DNA from: Clostridia bacterium
Lineage (GTDB): Bacteria; Bacillota; Clostridia; Oscillospirales; Acutalibacteraceae
Direction of reading: 5' to 3'
Assembly: GCA_017473435.1 (NCBI GenBank)
Contig: JAFULG010000007.1
Coordinates: 1-64,000, forward strand
DNA: 64,000 bases
Below the pieces are notes generated by a model, which saw only the letters and a list, made by a program, of their open reading frames with translations, had not been told where the DNA came from and searched no databases. Shown here piece after piece: positions 25,477 through 34,308 of the stretch. A program made the translations under genes and the position numbers. Numbering within the stretch: position 1 is the first letter of the stretch; every line of letters starts with the position of its first letter.

Positions 25477-25576
25477 TTAACCCCTCCGTCAATGCAATGC
25501 ATTGACACCTCCCCTTTCAGGGGAGAAAATATTATCCTCCCTGAAAGGGAGGGGGCCGCGAAGCGGTGGGAGGGTA
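25477..25576 (+). repeat. 'CCCCTCCG...GGTGGGAGGG' intergenic repeat
   Basis: After the UPF0210 stop codon come CCCCTCCGTCAATG, a CAATGCAATGCATTG palindrome, CACCTCCCCTTTCAGGGGAG, CTCCCTGAAAGGGAGGGGG and CCGCGAAGCGGTGGGAGGG. A near-identical copy is at 63363-63465. Confidence 0.85.
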
Positions 25577-25601
25577 AGCCTTCCCGAAAGAAGGAATTAC
25601 A

Positions 25602-26465
25602 ATGAAAATTATAGATATAATAAAAAGTGAAAAGCCTACCCTTTCAATGGAGGTTTTTCCGCCCAAAACAACGGATAACTTTGAGGTGGTACGCATTGCA
25701 ACGGAAAAAATTGCGGCGCAGAGCCCTGATTTTATGTCCGTTACCTACGGCGCGGGCGGCGGTACTTCACGGTTTACCGCGGATATCGCAGGCAATATTC
25801 AGGATAAATATGACGTTCCCGTGCTTGCTCATCTGACCTGTGTTTCCTCTTCGAAGGAGCAGATTCACGCTCAGCTTGAGCTTCTTAAGTCAAAGGGAAT
25901 TGAAAATATCCTAGCTCTTCGCGGCGATATGCCCGAGGGTATGGAGAAGGAACACCTCGATTATCACTTTGCCGCTGAGCTGATAAGGGAAATTAAGGAA
26001 TACGGCGGCTTTTGCATTGGCGGAGCCTGCTACCCCGAAAGCCACCCCGAAAGTGCTACTTCCTTTGATGATATGAAGCACCTTAAGGAAAAGGTTGACG
26101 CGGGCTGTGAATTTCTCACAACGCAGATGTTTTTTGACAACAATCTGCTTTACAATTTTATTTACAGGGCAAGGAATGCAGGTATAAACGTTCCTGTTGT
26201 TGCAGGTATTATGCCCGTGACAAATCCCAGGTCAATCAAACGTATCTGCCGAATTTCGGGCTCGGCACTTCCTCAACGCTTTATAAGGATAGTTGACCGC
26301 TACGGCGACAACCCCGAAGCTATGAAGCAGGCAGGTATTGCTTATGCCACAGAGCAGATAATAGACCTTTACGCCAACGGTGTAAGGGCGGTGCACGTTT
26401 ACTCTATGAATAAGCCTGATGTGGCACAGAAAATTATGGAGAATATAAGTGCGATAATAAAATAA
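25602..26465 (+). CDS. metF: 5,10-methylenetetrahydrofolate reductase
   Basis: The 287-residue flavoenzyme reduces methylene-THF to 5-methyl-THF, the methyl donor for MetH. It has the TIM-barrel start SMEVFPPKT with the catalytic Glu, TYGAGG, and FLTTQMFFDN in the flavin and folate pocket. Length is typical of bacterial MetF. AAAGAAGGAATT precedes the ATG. It is followed by the MetH reactivation gene and metH, forming a methionine-synthesis run. Confidence 0.93.
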   Translation: MKIIDIIKSEKPTLSMEVFPPKTTDNFEVVRIATEKIAAQSPDFMSVTYGAGGGTSRFTADIAGNIQDKYDVPVLAHLTCVSSSKEQIHAQLELLKSKGIENILALRGDMPEGMEKEHLDYHFAAELIREIKEYGGFCIGGACYPESHPESATSFDDMKHLKEKVDAGCEFLTTQMFFDNNLLYNFIYRARNAGINVPVVAGIMPVTNPRSIKRICRISGSALPQRFIRIVDRYGDNPEAMKQAGIAYATEQIIDLYANGVRAVHVYSMNKPDVAQKIMENISAIIK

Positions 26466-26522
26466 ATCGAAAGGTGCTCACCGATTTTAGGCTCGGCTTA
26501 ATCCGGTGGGCAATCTGTAATT
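26466..26522 (+). promoter_or_regulatory. hairpin covering the ribosome binding site of the reactivation gene
   Basis: GCTCACCGATT pairs imperfectly with AATCCGGTGGGC. The second arm contains the only SD-like sequence (GGTGGG) before the ATG at 26523, so translation could be gated. I do not recognise a known riboswitch. Confidence 0.4.
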
Positions 26523-27125
26523 ATGAGTGATAACACAGTTTATTTTGCATCCGCAACGGGCGCTGAGATTGAATGTGACAAAAGGCAGGCCTACCGCTTT
26601 ATGGGATGCCGTGACGATGGAAACGCCGGGCTTGATGCTCTTTACCGTGAGTGTGAAGAGCTTGTAAAGAAGGAAGCCTCCTTTAAAGCAGTATGGCGTA
26701 AAAGCTCAGTTTTAATTGAGGGCGATACCGTAACCTTTGATTTCGGTAAAATTACAAGTGCCGCCCTTTGCAAGAACCTTGAGGGCTGTACCTCGGCTTA
26801 TGTTTTTGCTGCCACGGCGGGTATGGGCGTTGACCGTCTGCTTTTAAGGTATGATAAGCTCGATTCCGTAAAGGCTATGGTAATCAGTGCCGTGGGCTCC
26901 TCGGCGGCGGAATGTTGGTGCGATATTGTGAACGGAAAAATTGCCGACGGTAAAAAAACAAAGCCGCGCTTCAGTCCCGGCTATGGCGGAGTTGACCTCA
27001 GACACCAAAGGGAGATTTTTGATTTTCTTGAAGCAGAAAAAAGGCTCGGAATCACTCTTACGGATTCATATTTTATGGTGCCGGTAAAATCGGTAACGGC
27101 GTTTATCGGCGTTGTGGAGGAATAA
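26523..27125 (+). CDS. stand-alone methionine synthase reactivation (activation) domain
   Basis: The 200-residue protein matches the C-terminal AdoMet-binding activation domain of cobalamin-dependent MetH, here encoded separately. It contains the helix-rich start and the motif RFSPGYGGVDLRHQREIF, which includes the RxxPGYG AdoMet-binding signature. In MetH this domain reductively methylates oxidized cob(II)alamin. The stop codon is 3 bases before the metH start, consistent with equal expression of the two pieces of one enzyme. Confidence 0.9.
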   Translation: MSDNTVYFASATGAEIECDKRQAYRFMGCRDDGNAGLDALYRECEELVKKEASFKAVWRKSSVLIEGDTVTFDFGKITSAALCKNLEGCTSAYVFAATAGMGVDRLLLRYDKLDSVKAMVISAVGSSAAECWCDIVNGKIADGKKTKPRFSPGYGGVDLRHQREIFDFLEAEKRLGITLTDSYFMVPVKSVTAFIGVVEE

Positions 27126-27128
27126 GCA

Positions 27129-29513
27129 ATGGATATAAAAAGATTTTTAACCAGAACCCGTCTTTACTTTGATGGTGGAATGGGTACTCTCCTGCAGGCA
27201 AAAGGGCTTAAGGCAGGGGAAAAGCCTGAGGAATGGAATATTACCCATCCTGATATAATAACGGATATTCACCTTGAATATCTTAAAGCCGGCAGTAACA
27301 TTATTACTACAAATACCTTCGGAGCGAACTGTCTTAAGCTTGATAATTATAAGGAGCTTATTGCTGCTGCAATAAAAAATGCAAAGGATGCGATACGTCT
27401 TTTTGAGGGAGACAGAGGTAAATGCTTTGTTGCCTTTGATATGGGACCTACGGGTAAAATGCTCGAGCCTCTCGGTGACCTCGGCTTCGAGGACGCCGTT
27501 GAAATCTTCCGCAAGTCGGCGTTTGAAGCTGAAAAGAACAAGGCTGACCTTATCATTATTGAAACGATGAACGACAGCCTTGAAACAAAGGCGGCAGTTC
27601 TCGGTGCAAAGGAGGGTTCATCTCTTCCGGTTTTTGTCAGCAATGTTTTTGATGAAAAAGGCAAGCTGATGACGGGTGCCGATGCAAAGGCTATGATAGC
27701 TATGCTTGAGGGTCTTGGTGTTGACGCGGTGGGTATGAACTGCTCACTCGGTCCGAAGCAGATGCTTCCCGTTATTGCTGATTATGTAAAATATTCCTCC
27801 CTTCCCGTTATGGTAAGTCCTAACGCAGGACTTCCGAGAAGTGAAAACGGCAAAACTGTTTTTGATGTTAACGAGGAAGAGTTTTCCGATGTTATGGCGG
27901 AAATTGCACAGATGGGTGTCGGCATCCTCGGAGGCTGTTGCGGTACAACTCCGGAATATATCAGAAAGACCGTTGAAAAGACAGGTGCTGTAACCTTCAG
28001 AAAAACGGAGAAGAAGAATTACACCTTTGTTTCGTCCTATACTCACGCTGTTGAAATAGGCGGAGAGCCTATTCTGATCGGCGAGCGAATAAATCCTACG
28101 GGCAAGCCTAAGTTCAAGGATGCTCTTCGCAGAGGTGACATTGACTATATAGTAAATGAGGGCGTGAAGCAGCAGGAAAAGGGTGTGCATATCCTTGATG
28201 TGAATGTAGGACTTCCCGAGATTGACGAGGATAAAATGCTCTGTGACAGCGTGAAGGCTCTGCAGAGTGTTCTTGATTTACCCTTACAGCTCGATTCGGT
28301 CAGAGCGTCCTCACTTGAAAAAGCAATGAGGCTTTACAACGGTAAGCCCCTTATAAATTCTGTCAACGGAAAAAAGGAGAGCATGCGCGAAATACTGCCT
28401 CTTGTAAAAAAGTACGGCGGTGTGCTTATCGCTCTTACTATTGATGAAAACGGTATTCCCGAAACGGCAGAGGGCAGACTGGCGATTGCAAGAAATATTG
28501 TCCGTGAATGTGAGAAAATGGGTATTGACCGTAAGGATATTATTGTTGATCCCCTCGCTATGGCTGTTTCTTCTGATAAGGAAAGCGGTAAGGTTACCCT
28601 TGAAAGCGTTGAGCTTATTAAAAAGGAGCTTGGAGTGAAAACAAGCCTTGGGGTTTCAAACATCTCCTTCGGGCTTCCCCAAAGAGATACCGTTAATTCC
28701 TTTTTCTTTGCTCTCGCTCTTGAAAGAGGTCTTGACTGTGCAATAATGAACCCGAACTCCGTTTCCATGATGCAGGCTTATCACAGCTTCAGAGCTCTTA
28801 AGGGCCTTGATGAAGGCTGCACGGAGTATATAGACTTTGCCTCACAGAACGAAATTACTGCCGTAAAAAAAGAAGCGGCAACCGAAACAGCCGGCATGGA
28901 TGACCTTGTTTATGCTATTGTAAAGGGTATGCGTGAGCCTGCCTATGAAAAGGCGAAGGCTTTACTTGAAACAACTGACCCGATGGCTGTCATAAACGAA
29001 AAAATCATCCCTGCTCTTGACGAGGTGGGTAAGGGCTTTGAAAAAAAGACAGTATACCTTCCTCAGCTTTTAATGAGTGCCGAGGCGGCTTCCCGTGCCT
29101 TCGACGCAGTAAAGGCTAAAATGGGCGACAAAAGGGGAGAGAGCAAGGGTAAAATTGTTCTTGCAACAGTAAAGGGTGATATTCACGATATCGGTAAGAA
29201 TATTGTAAAGGTGCTTCTGGAAAATTACGGCTTTGATGTAATTGACCTCGGCAAGGATGTTGCTCCCGAGGCTGTGCTTGAGGCGGTGAGGTCAAGTGGC
29301 GCAAGAATTGTCGGTCTTTCTGCACTTATGACAACCACCGTTGAGGCAATGAAGGACACCGTTGAGCTTCTTAAAAAGGAGGCTCCCGGGGTAAAAACTC
29401 TCGTAGGCGGTGCTGTTCTCACACCGGAATATGCCGAGATGATAGGCGCAACCTGCTACGGCAAGGATGCGATGGATGCGGTCAGATTGGCAACGGAATT
29501 AAGCAAAAAGTAA
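27129..29513 (+). CDS. metH: cobalamin-dependent methionine synthase lacking the activation domain
   Basis: The 794-residue protein transfers a methyl group from 5-methyl-THF to homocysteine. Domains in order are homocysteine S-methyltransferase (about 1-290, zinc Cys in GMNCSLGP and GGCCGT), pterin-binding (about 310-570, GERINPTGKPKFK), B12 cap helices (about 590-670), and B12 Rossmann domain (about 675-794) with the DIHDIGKNI motif holding the cobalt-ligating His. The E. coli enzyme has about 1200 residues; the missing activation domain is the preceding gene. Confidence 0.94.
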   Translation: MDIKRFLTRTRLYFDGGMGTLLQAKGLKAGEKPEEWNITHPDIITDIHLEYLKAGSNIITTNTFGANCLKLDNYKELIAAAIKNAKDAIRLFEGDRGKCFVAFDMGPTGKMLEPLGDLGFEDAVEIFRKSAFEAEKNKADLIIIETMNDSLETKAAVLGAKEGSSLPVFVSNVFDEKGKLMTGADAKAMIAMLEGLGVDAVGMNCSLGPKQMLPVIADYVKYSSLPVMVSPNAGLPRSENGKTVFDVNEEEFSDVMAEIAQMGVGILGGCCGTTPEYIRKTVEKTGAVTFRKTEKKNYTFVSSYTHAVEIGGEPILIGERINPTGKPKFKDALRRGDIDYIVNEGVKQQEKGVHILDVNVGLPEIDEDKMLCDSVKALQSVLDLPLQLDSVRASSLEKAMRLYNGKPLINSVNGKKESMREILPLVKKYGGVLIALTIDENGIPETAEGRLAIARNIVRECEKMGIDRKDIIVDPLAMAVSSDKESGKVTLESVELIKKELGVKTSLGVSNISFGLPQRDTVNSFFFALALERGLDCAIMNPNSVSMMQAYHSFRALKGLDEGCTEYIDFASQNEITAVKKEAATETAGMDDLVYAIVKGMREPAYEKAKALLETTDPMAVINEKIIPALDEVGKGFEKKTVYLPQLLMSAEAASRAFDAVKAKMGDKRGESKGKIVLATVKGDIHDIGKNIVKVLLENYGFDVIDLGKDVAPEAVLEAVRSSGARIVGLSALMTTTVEAMKDTVELLKKEAPGVKTLVGGAVLTPEYAEMIGATCYGKDAMDAVRLATELSKK

Positions 29514-29562
29514 AGTTCTTTGATTCTTTCTTACAAGAAAGAATGCCCGACCGGCGAGGTCG
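29513..29562 (+). repeat. 3'-end palindromic element, copy 4
   Basis: It begins within the metH TAA: AAAGTTCTTTG, arms ATTCTTTC and GAAAGAAT, then GCCCGACCGGCGAGGTC. Confidence 0.88.
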
Positions 29563-29580
29563 TGAAGAAAAAATAGTTAT

Positions 29581-29617
29581 ATCGTCAAGGTTGTTAAGCC
29601 TTGGCGATGTTTTTTTT
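29581..29617 (+). terminator. terminator after metH
   Basis: ATCGTCAAGG pairs with CCTTGGCGAT (one G-U pair), followed by eight T. The stretch 29618-29763 beyond it shows nothing I recognise. Confidence 0.9.
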
Positions 29618-29763
29618 GTGTGGCTCTTCTGGTCCGTTCAGTCCTATGGGGTTGTACAGTTGACGTGGGTATTGAAAAATAGGTTTGCTGCGTCCGACTT
29701 CCTTTTATAAGTCTGTTTCTTTTGAAAAACACAAAAATTCCCTCAAAAACTTATAATTAACTG

Positions 29764-29792
29764 TTGACATTTTCGGTGGGGGATATTATAAT
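29764..29792 (+). promoter_or_regulatory. mraZ (dcw cluster) promoter
   Basis: Consensus TTGACA (29764-29769) and TATAAT (29787-29792) with 17-base spacing. Confidence 0.85.
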
Positions 29793-29803
29793 GAAATCAC
29801 GTA

Positions 29804-29851
29804 AAAGTGGGGAATTGGTAAATCTCAGAGTAGATTTGTGGTTTTTCGTGG
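29804..29851 (+). promoter_or_regulatory. candidate MraZ binding repeats
   Basis: AAAGTGGGG (29804-29812), TTTGTGG (29835-29841) and TTCGTGG (29845-29851) follow the start site; the last two have a 10-base period. MraZ is known to bind GTGG-type direct repeats in its own leader, so this may be autoregulation. Spacing is irregular, hence low confidence. Confidence 0.35.
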
Positions 29852-29905
29852 TGAAAATCAGATTTCTCCGCTTCCTTTGAATTTTCAGAAAGAGAGGTGC
29901 TTTTA

Positions 29906-30400
29906 ATGTTTATCGGAACATTCGAACATAACATGGACTCGAAAAACAGAGTTTTTGTTCCTGCTAAATTCCGTGAAGAATTAGGCGAAAGCTTTTACTA
30001 TAAGCTTTATCCTTCAGAAAAGTACCCCTCAATTCAGCTTTACAGCAAGGAAGAATTCAAAAGACAGTTTGAAGATCCCGTAAGCGGAATTTCAAACCTT
30101 GCCAAGAAGAGGAATCTGCTTGCACAGATTTATCTCGGTACTGATGATGCTACCGTTGATAATCAGGGCAGAATTTCCATCGGCTCAGCTATTGCAAAAA
30201 AAGCAGGACTTGAAAAGTGTTGTATATTCGTTGGCTTCGGCTCTTATGTTGAGGTTATGAGTCCTGAAGCTTATGACAACTACCTTGAAAAGATGTGTCA
30301 AAGTAATTCAGCTGACGAAGAAGCAGTTGAAGCAGAGGAAGAAGTTTACCGTCAGCTTATGAGCGAGGGTAAATTCCTCGGCGCGGATGAAGAAGGGTGA
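29906..30400 (+). CDS. mraZ: MraZ transcriptional regulator
   Basis: The 164-residue protein is the SpoVT/AbrB-fold regulator that heads most dcw clusters and represses its own operon. Two MraZ repeats are visible: FIGTFEHNMDSKNRVFVPAKFRE at the N-terminus and DNQGRISIGSAIAKKAGL near residue 88. A Glu-rich C-terminal extension of about 20 residues makes it longer than the usual 143. I start at ATG 29906 behind AGAGAGGTG, not at the in-frame codon 9 bases earlier. Its stop is 5 bases before rsmH. Confidence 0.93.
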   Translation: MFIGTFEHNMDSKNRVFVPAKFREELGESFYYKLYPSEKYPSIQLYSKEEFKRQFEDPVSGISNLAKKRNLLAQIYLGTDDATVDNQGRISIGSAIAKKAGLEKCCIFVGFGSYVEVMSPEAYDNYLEKMCQSNSADEEAVEAEEEVYRQLMSEGKFLGADEEG

Positions 30401-30405
30401 GCACT

Positions 30406-31332
30406 ATGGAATTTTCACATGTGAGTGTCCTTCTTAAGGAAACGGTAGATTCATTGGATGTAAAAAAAGGCGGCATTTATGTTGACTGTACCTGTGGCGG
30501 TGCAGGACACAGCCGTGAAATTTTAAAGCGCCTTGAGGGTACGGGCAGACTCATTGCCATTGACCAGGATCCCGAGGCAATAGAGATTATAAAAGAAAGA
30601 ATAGGAAACGAAAAAAACGTTACCGTTGTACACGATAATTTTGCAAGCCTTAAAAAAATTCTTTCCGACCTTGAGATAGAAAAGGTTGACGGAATTATGG
30701 CTGACCTCGGCGTTTCCTCTCATCAGCTCGATAAGGCTGACAGAGGCTTCTCCCTTCATCAGGAGGCTCCTCTTGATATGAGAATGAGCAAAAGCGGACT
30801 TTCCGCCTACGATGTGGTTAATACTTACAGCGAAAAGGAGCTTGTGAGAATTTTCCGTATTTACGGTGAAGAAAAGTTTGCACCGAGAATTGCAAAAAAT
30901 ATCATCATACAAAGAGCCGAAAAGCCTATCGAAACTACTACAGAGCTTGCAGAGCTCATCAAAGAGAGTATACCCGCCGCAACAAGAAGAACAGGCGGAC
31001 ATCCTGCAAGAAGATGCTTTCAGGCTATACGCCTTGAGGTTAACGGTGAGCTTGAAAAGCTCCAGGGTACACTCGGCGATATGTTTGACAGCCTCAACGA
31101 GGGCGGAAGACTTTCAATTATTACCTTCCACTCCCTTGAGGACAGAATTGTAAAGAAAGCCTTTCAGGAATACTGCAAGGGCTGTGAGTGCCCGAAAAGC
31201 GCTCCGATATGTATCTGCGGTAAGACTCCGCAGGGAGAATTACCCTTTAAAAAGGTTCTGCCGAGTGAAGAGGAGATTGAGGTAAATCCCCGTTCACGAA
31301 GCGCAACACTCAGAAGTATAACAAAGCTTTAA
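30406..31332 (+). CDS. rsmH: 16S rRNA (cytosine1402-N4)-methyltransferase
   Basis: The 308-residue enzyme (MraW) methylates C1402 of 16S rRNA in the decoding centre. Motifs: HVSVLLKE near the start, VDCTCGGAGHS as SAM-binding motif I, IAIDQDPEA, ADLGVSSHQLD, then an inserted helical domain and the FHSLEDRIVK segment. AAGGGTGAG before the ATG at 30406 supports this start over the GTG at 30397. A second RsmH-like gene begins at 63486. Confidence 0.95.
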   Translation: MEFSHVSVLLKETVDSLDVKKGGIYVDCTCGGAGHSREILKRLEGTGRLIAIDQDPEAIEIIKERIGNEKNVTVVHDNFASLKKILSDLEIEKVDGIMADLGVSSHQLDKADRGFSLHQEAPLDMRMSKSGLSAYDVVNTYSEKELVRIFRIYGEEKFAPRIAKNIIIQRAEKPIETTTELAELIKESIPAATRRTGGHPARRCFQAIRLEVNGELEKLQGTLGDMFDSLNEGGRLSIITFHSLEDRIVKKAFQEYCKGCECPKSAPICICGKTPQGELPFKKVLPSEEEIEVNPRSRSATLRSITKL

Positions 31333-31381
31333 GACTATAAAAATAAACGGATTAAAAAACAAAGGATGAGGTGAAAAAGGA

Positions 31382-31849
31382 ATGGCACAGTATGCTTACA
31401 AATATAATAATATATACGACGAATATCTCGTTCAGCCTTCCGCAAGAGCCCAGGCAGCACCGAAGAGAGCTCCTTCTCATGCACCTTCTCAGCCTGCACC
31501 TGCAGCTCCTCCTCTTCGTAAGGTTAAAAGAACAAAGGAACAGGTAATCCGTGAAAATCAGCGCAAATTTAAAATTGCCCTTGCAAAGGTGTCGGTTATA
31601 TTTGCTCTTTTTGCTTCTATGATAGGTATGGCTGCAGGAAGCTATGCAGAGCTTGCAGAAGCTAAAGCACAGCTTGAAAACGTAAACGCAACCTATCAGC
31701 TTTGTCTTGAGGAAAATAATCAGCTTAAGCTTCAGCTTGATAAGGCACTTGCAACGGTTAATATTGATCAAATAGCTACACAGCAGCTCGGACTTCAGAA
31801 AATCCCTGATGCAAGAAAGCGTTCCGTCGATATGAGTCAGTTCCGCTAA
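31382..31849 (+). CDS. ftsL: FtsL-like cell division protein
   Basis: The 155-residue bitopic protein has a Pro/Ala-rich cytoplasmic N-terminus (about 60 residues), one membrane helix (about 67-88) and an extracytoplasmic coiled coil rich in Leu, Glu and Gln. Position between rsmH and the class B PBP, and the layout, identify it as FtsL despite weak sequence conservation in this family. FtsL bridges FtsQ/DivIB and the septal synthase. Confidence 0.8.
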   Translation: MAQYAYKYNNIYDEYLVQPSARAQAAPKRAPSHAPSQPAPAAPPLRKVKRTKEQVIRENQRKFKIALAKVSVIFALFASMIGMAAGSYAELAEAKAQLENVNATYQLCLEENNQLKLQLDKALATVNIDQIATQQLGLQKIPDARKRSVDMSQFR

Positions 31850-31907
31850 GAGTTAATATTATCTTGCGGATACGAATATAATCATTAAAAAGAAGGATTT
31901 ATAAATT

Positions 31908-31950
31908 GCAAAAAAGGGACTGTTATATGACAGCCCCTATTTGCCTTTTT
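31908..31950 (+). terminator. terminator-like hairpin between ftsL and the PBP gene
   Basis: GCAAA, GGG and CTGT pair with ACAG, CCC and TTTGC around TATATG, with two internal mismatches, followed by CTTTTT. It may attenuate transcription within the dcw cluster. Confidence 0.6.
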
Positions 31951-31984
31951 AATGAGCTTATTATATTCCGTGGGAGCTGACATT

Positions 31985-34288
31985 TTGCATAATCAGAACC
32001 ATCATTATTTTGAAAAGGACAGCGTAAAAAGAAGAGTCAGAGGCCGTTTCGGCTTCCGCGTTTTTACCCTTACAACGGCAATGCTCGTTGTGCTTATTTT
32101 CGGCTGTCTTGGCAGGGTTGCTTATATAATGACCGTAAACGGCGAGAAATACCGCACACTTGCGGCGGATAATCAGCTTCGCGATACGGTGATAAGAGGC
32201 GTAAGGGGTACGGTTTACGACTGCAATATGACGCCTCTTGTAACCAGCTCCTCGTCGTGGAATTTAAGCGTTAACAGCTATAAGCTGAACCTTGCTTTCA
32301 AAAAGCTTCCCGAGGAAAAGGAGGCTTATTTCAACTATCTTGCCGAAGGGATTTCTTCTGCTACGGGCAAGGAAAAAGAAGATATACTTTCGCTTTTTGA
32401 AAGAAGCAGTGACCCCAATGTCCGTATTTATAAAAACATAACCGTGGAGCAAAGAAACGCTCTTGAAGCCTTCTTGGCAAAGGAATATAACCTAATTTCC
32501 GGTAAGACACTTGATTCAAGAGATTATTTCTTTTACGAAAATGACAATGTCAGAATTTATCCCGAAAACAATTTTGCCTCAACTCTTATCGGTGTTGTTA
32601 ATGCCGACGGCGATGGCGAAACAGGTATAGAGCGGTACTATAACGATACTCTCAAGGGAGAAAAGGGCAGAATACTTTCTGTAAGAGATTCCCGCGGTAA
32701 TGAGATTTCAACGGGGTATGAAACTATCATTGACCCGAAAGAGGGCAACGGAATAGTACTCACTGTTGACAAAAATATACAGACCTATCTTGAAAATGCT
32801 TTGTCGAAGGCGCTTTCAAGTACAAAGGCAAAGGGTGTTTACGGAATTGTGATGGACGTAGATACCGGGGCGGTTCTCGCTATGAGCGATAAGCCCGATT
32901 TTGACCTGAACAATCCCCGTGAGCTTTCAGAAAACGCTGATCTTTCGGCTCTCGACGGACTTACAAAGGGCACAAAGGAATACAGCGAAAAGTATTCCGA
33001 GCTTTTGTTTGAGCAATGGAACAGCTTTTGTATCACAAGTAACTATGAGCCCGGCTCAACCTTTAAAATATTTACCCTTTCCGCCGCCCTTGAAGAGGGG
33101 GTTGCTACTCCTGCAACGGGACACAGCTGTACCTCAAGCATCCGTGTTGCCGATACGGTTTATCATTGTGCAAGCCATAAAGCTCACGGCAGTCAGACTC
33201 TTCAGCAGGGGCTTATGAATTCCTGCAATACCTTTTTTATCTCTCTCGGTCAGAAACTCGGAGTGGAAAATTATTACAAATATTTTGAACGCTTCGGTTT
33301 TACGGAAAGAACGGGTATTGATGCGGCTAATGAGAGCATATCCGTTGTGCATAAAAAGGATAAAATGAGTATAGTAGACCTTGCAAGTACATCCTTCGGA
33401 CAGAGCGTCAGAATAACCCCCTTACAGCTTATCTGCGGTGTGAGCGCGATAGCAAACGGCGGAAATCTTATGAAGCCTTACCTTGTTGCCGGAATCACCG
33501 ACAGCGAGGGGAATATCCTTTCAAAAACAGAGCCGACAGTAAGACGGCGTGTTATAAGTGAAGAAACAAGTAAAACAGTATGCTCTATGATGGAGGCGGT
33601 TGTAAAAGAAGGTACAGGTAAAAATGCTTACCTTGAGGGTTACCGTGTTGCAGGAAAAACGGGTACGGCGCAGAAGCTTGATTCAGGCGCAAACACTTAT
33701 ATAGCTTCTTTTATTGCCTTTGCTCCTGCTGACGACCCGGAGGTAGCAATCCTTGTGGGAATTGACAGTCCCTCGGGCTATATTACAAGCGGCGGTGCCC
33801 TTGCGGCTCCCGTTGCAAAAGAGGTGCTTGCAAGCACTCTGGACTATCTGAACGTTGCACCGAAGTATACGCAGCAGGAGCTGCAGAAAATAAGTACACA
33901 AACACCTTTATTTATCGGTAAGCCGTTGTGGGAGGCGAAAAACACAGCCTTGGCAGCCGGTATAGCCTTAAAGGTTTCAGGCACGGGTGAAACGGTTGTT
34001 TCTCAGTATCCTGAAGCAGATACACTTATCCCTAAAGGGGGAGTGGTTATGGTTTATACCGAAAAGGCTGATTCGGAGCCTGCGATTAATGTGCCTGATT
34101 TCAGCGGCAAAACCGTGGCTGAGGTAAATATACTCGCCGCGGAAAATTCGCTCAATGTGATTTTTTCGGGGCCGACCGAGGAGGGCGCCTGTGTCGCTTA
34201 CGGTCAGAGCCTTGAAAAGGGTTCTCTTGTTGCCGCGGGTACAACCCTGACGGTTTATTTCAGAAACACCGATATACCGGTTGATTAG
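31985..34288 (+). CDS. class B penicillin-binding protein (SpoVD/PBP2-type) with PASTA domains
   Basis: The protein has a membrane helix near residues 25-47, a dimerization/pedestal domain (RGVRGTVYD), a transpeptidase domain with SxxK in EPGSTFK, SCN-type SxN (MNSCNTF) and KTGTAQ, and two C-terminal PASTA domains (about the last 130 residues). It cross-links septal or spore cortex peptidoglycan. The open frame begins with ATG at 31952, but that ATG directly follows a terminator-like T-run and has no ribosome binding site. TTG 31985 has GGGAG at a good distance, so I prefer it, giving 767 residues. It may be ftsI or spoVD; no second copy is in the window to decide. Confidence 0.9.
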   Translation: MHNQNHHYFEKDSVKRRVRGRFGFRVFTLTTAMLVVLIFGCLGRVAYIMTVNGEKYRTLAADNQLRDTVIRGVRGTVYDCNMTPLVTSSSSWNLSVNSYKLNLAFKKLPEEKEAYFNYLAEGISSATGKEKEDILSLFERSSDPNVRIYKNITVEQRNALEAFLAKEYNLISGKTLDSRDYFFYENDNVRIYPENNFASTLIGVVNADGDGETGIERYYNDTLKGEKGRILSVRDSRGNEISTGYETIIDPKEGNGIVLTVDKNIQTYLENALSKALSSTKAKGVYGIVMDVDTGAVLAMSDKPDFDLNNPRELSENADLSALDGLTKGTKEYSEKYSELLFEQWNSFCITSNYEPGSTFKIFTLSAALEEGVATPATGHSCTSSIRVADTVYHCASHKAHGSQTLQQGLMNSCNTFFISLGQKLGVENYYKYFERFGFTERTGIDAANESISVVHKKDKMSIVDLASTSFGQSVRITPLQLICGVSAIANGGNLMKPYLVAGITDSEGNILSKTEPTVRRRVISEETSKTVCSMMEAVVKEGTGKNAYLEGYRVAGKTGTAQKLDSGANTYIASFIAFAPADDPEVAILVGIDSPSGYITSGGALAAPVAKEVLASTLDYLNVAPKYTQQELQKISTQTPLFIGKPLWEAKNTALAAGIALKVSGTGETVVSQYPEADTLIPKGGVVMVYTEKADSEPAINVPDFSGKTVAEVNILAAENSLNVIFSGPTEEGACVAYGQSLEKGSLVAAGTTLTVYFRNTDIPVD

Positions 34289-34308
34289 ATTTTTTAACGG
34301 AGGAAACC

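Noticed and set aside
26466..26522. Possible cobalamin riboswitch before the MetH reactivation gene
   Set aside because: The segment is only 57 bases and lacks the B12-box and core; a simple hairpin explains it.
29618..29763. Gap before the mraZ promoter considered as a 6S or other small RNA
   Set aside because: I see no bulged double-hairpin or terminator that would define an RNA gene there.
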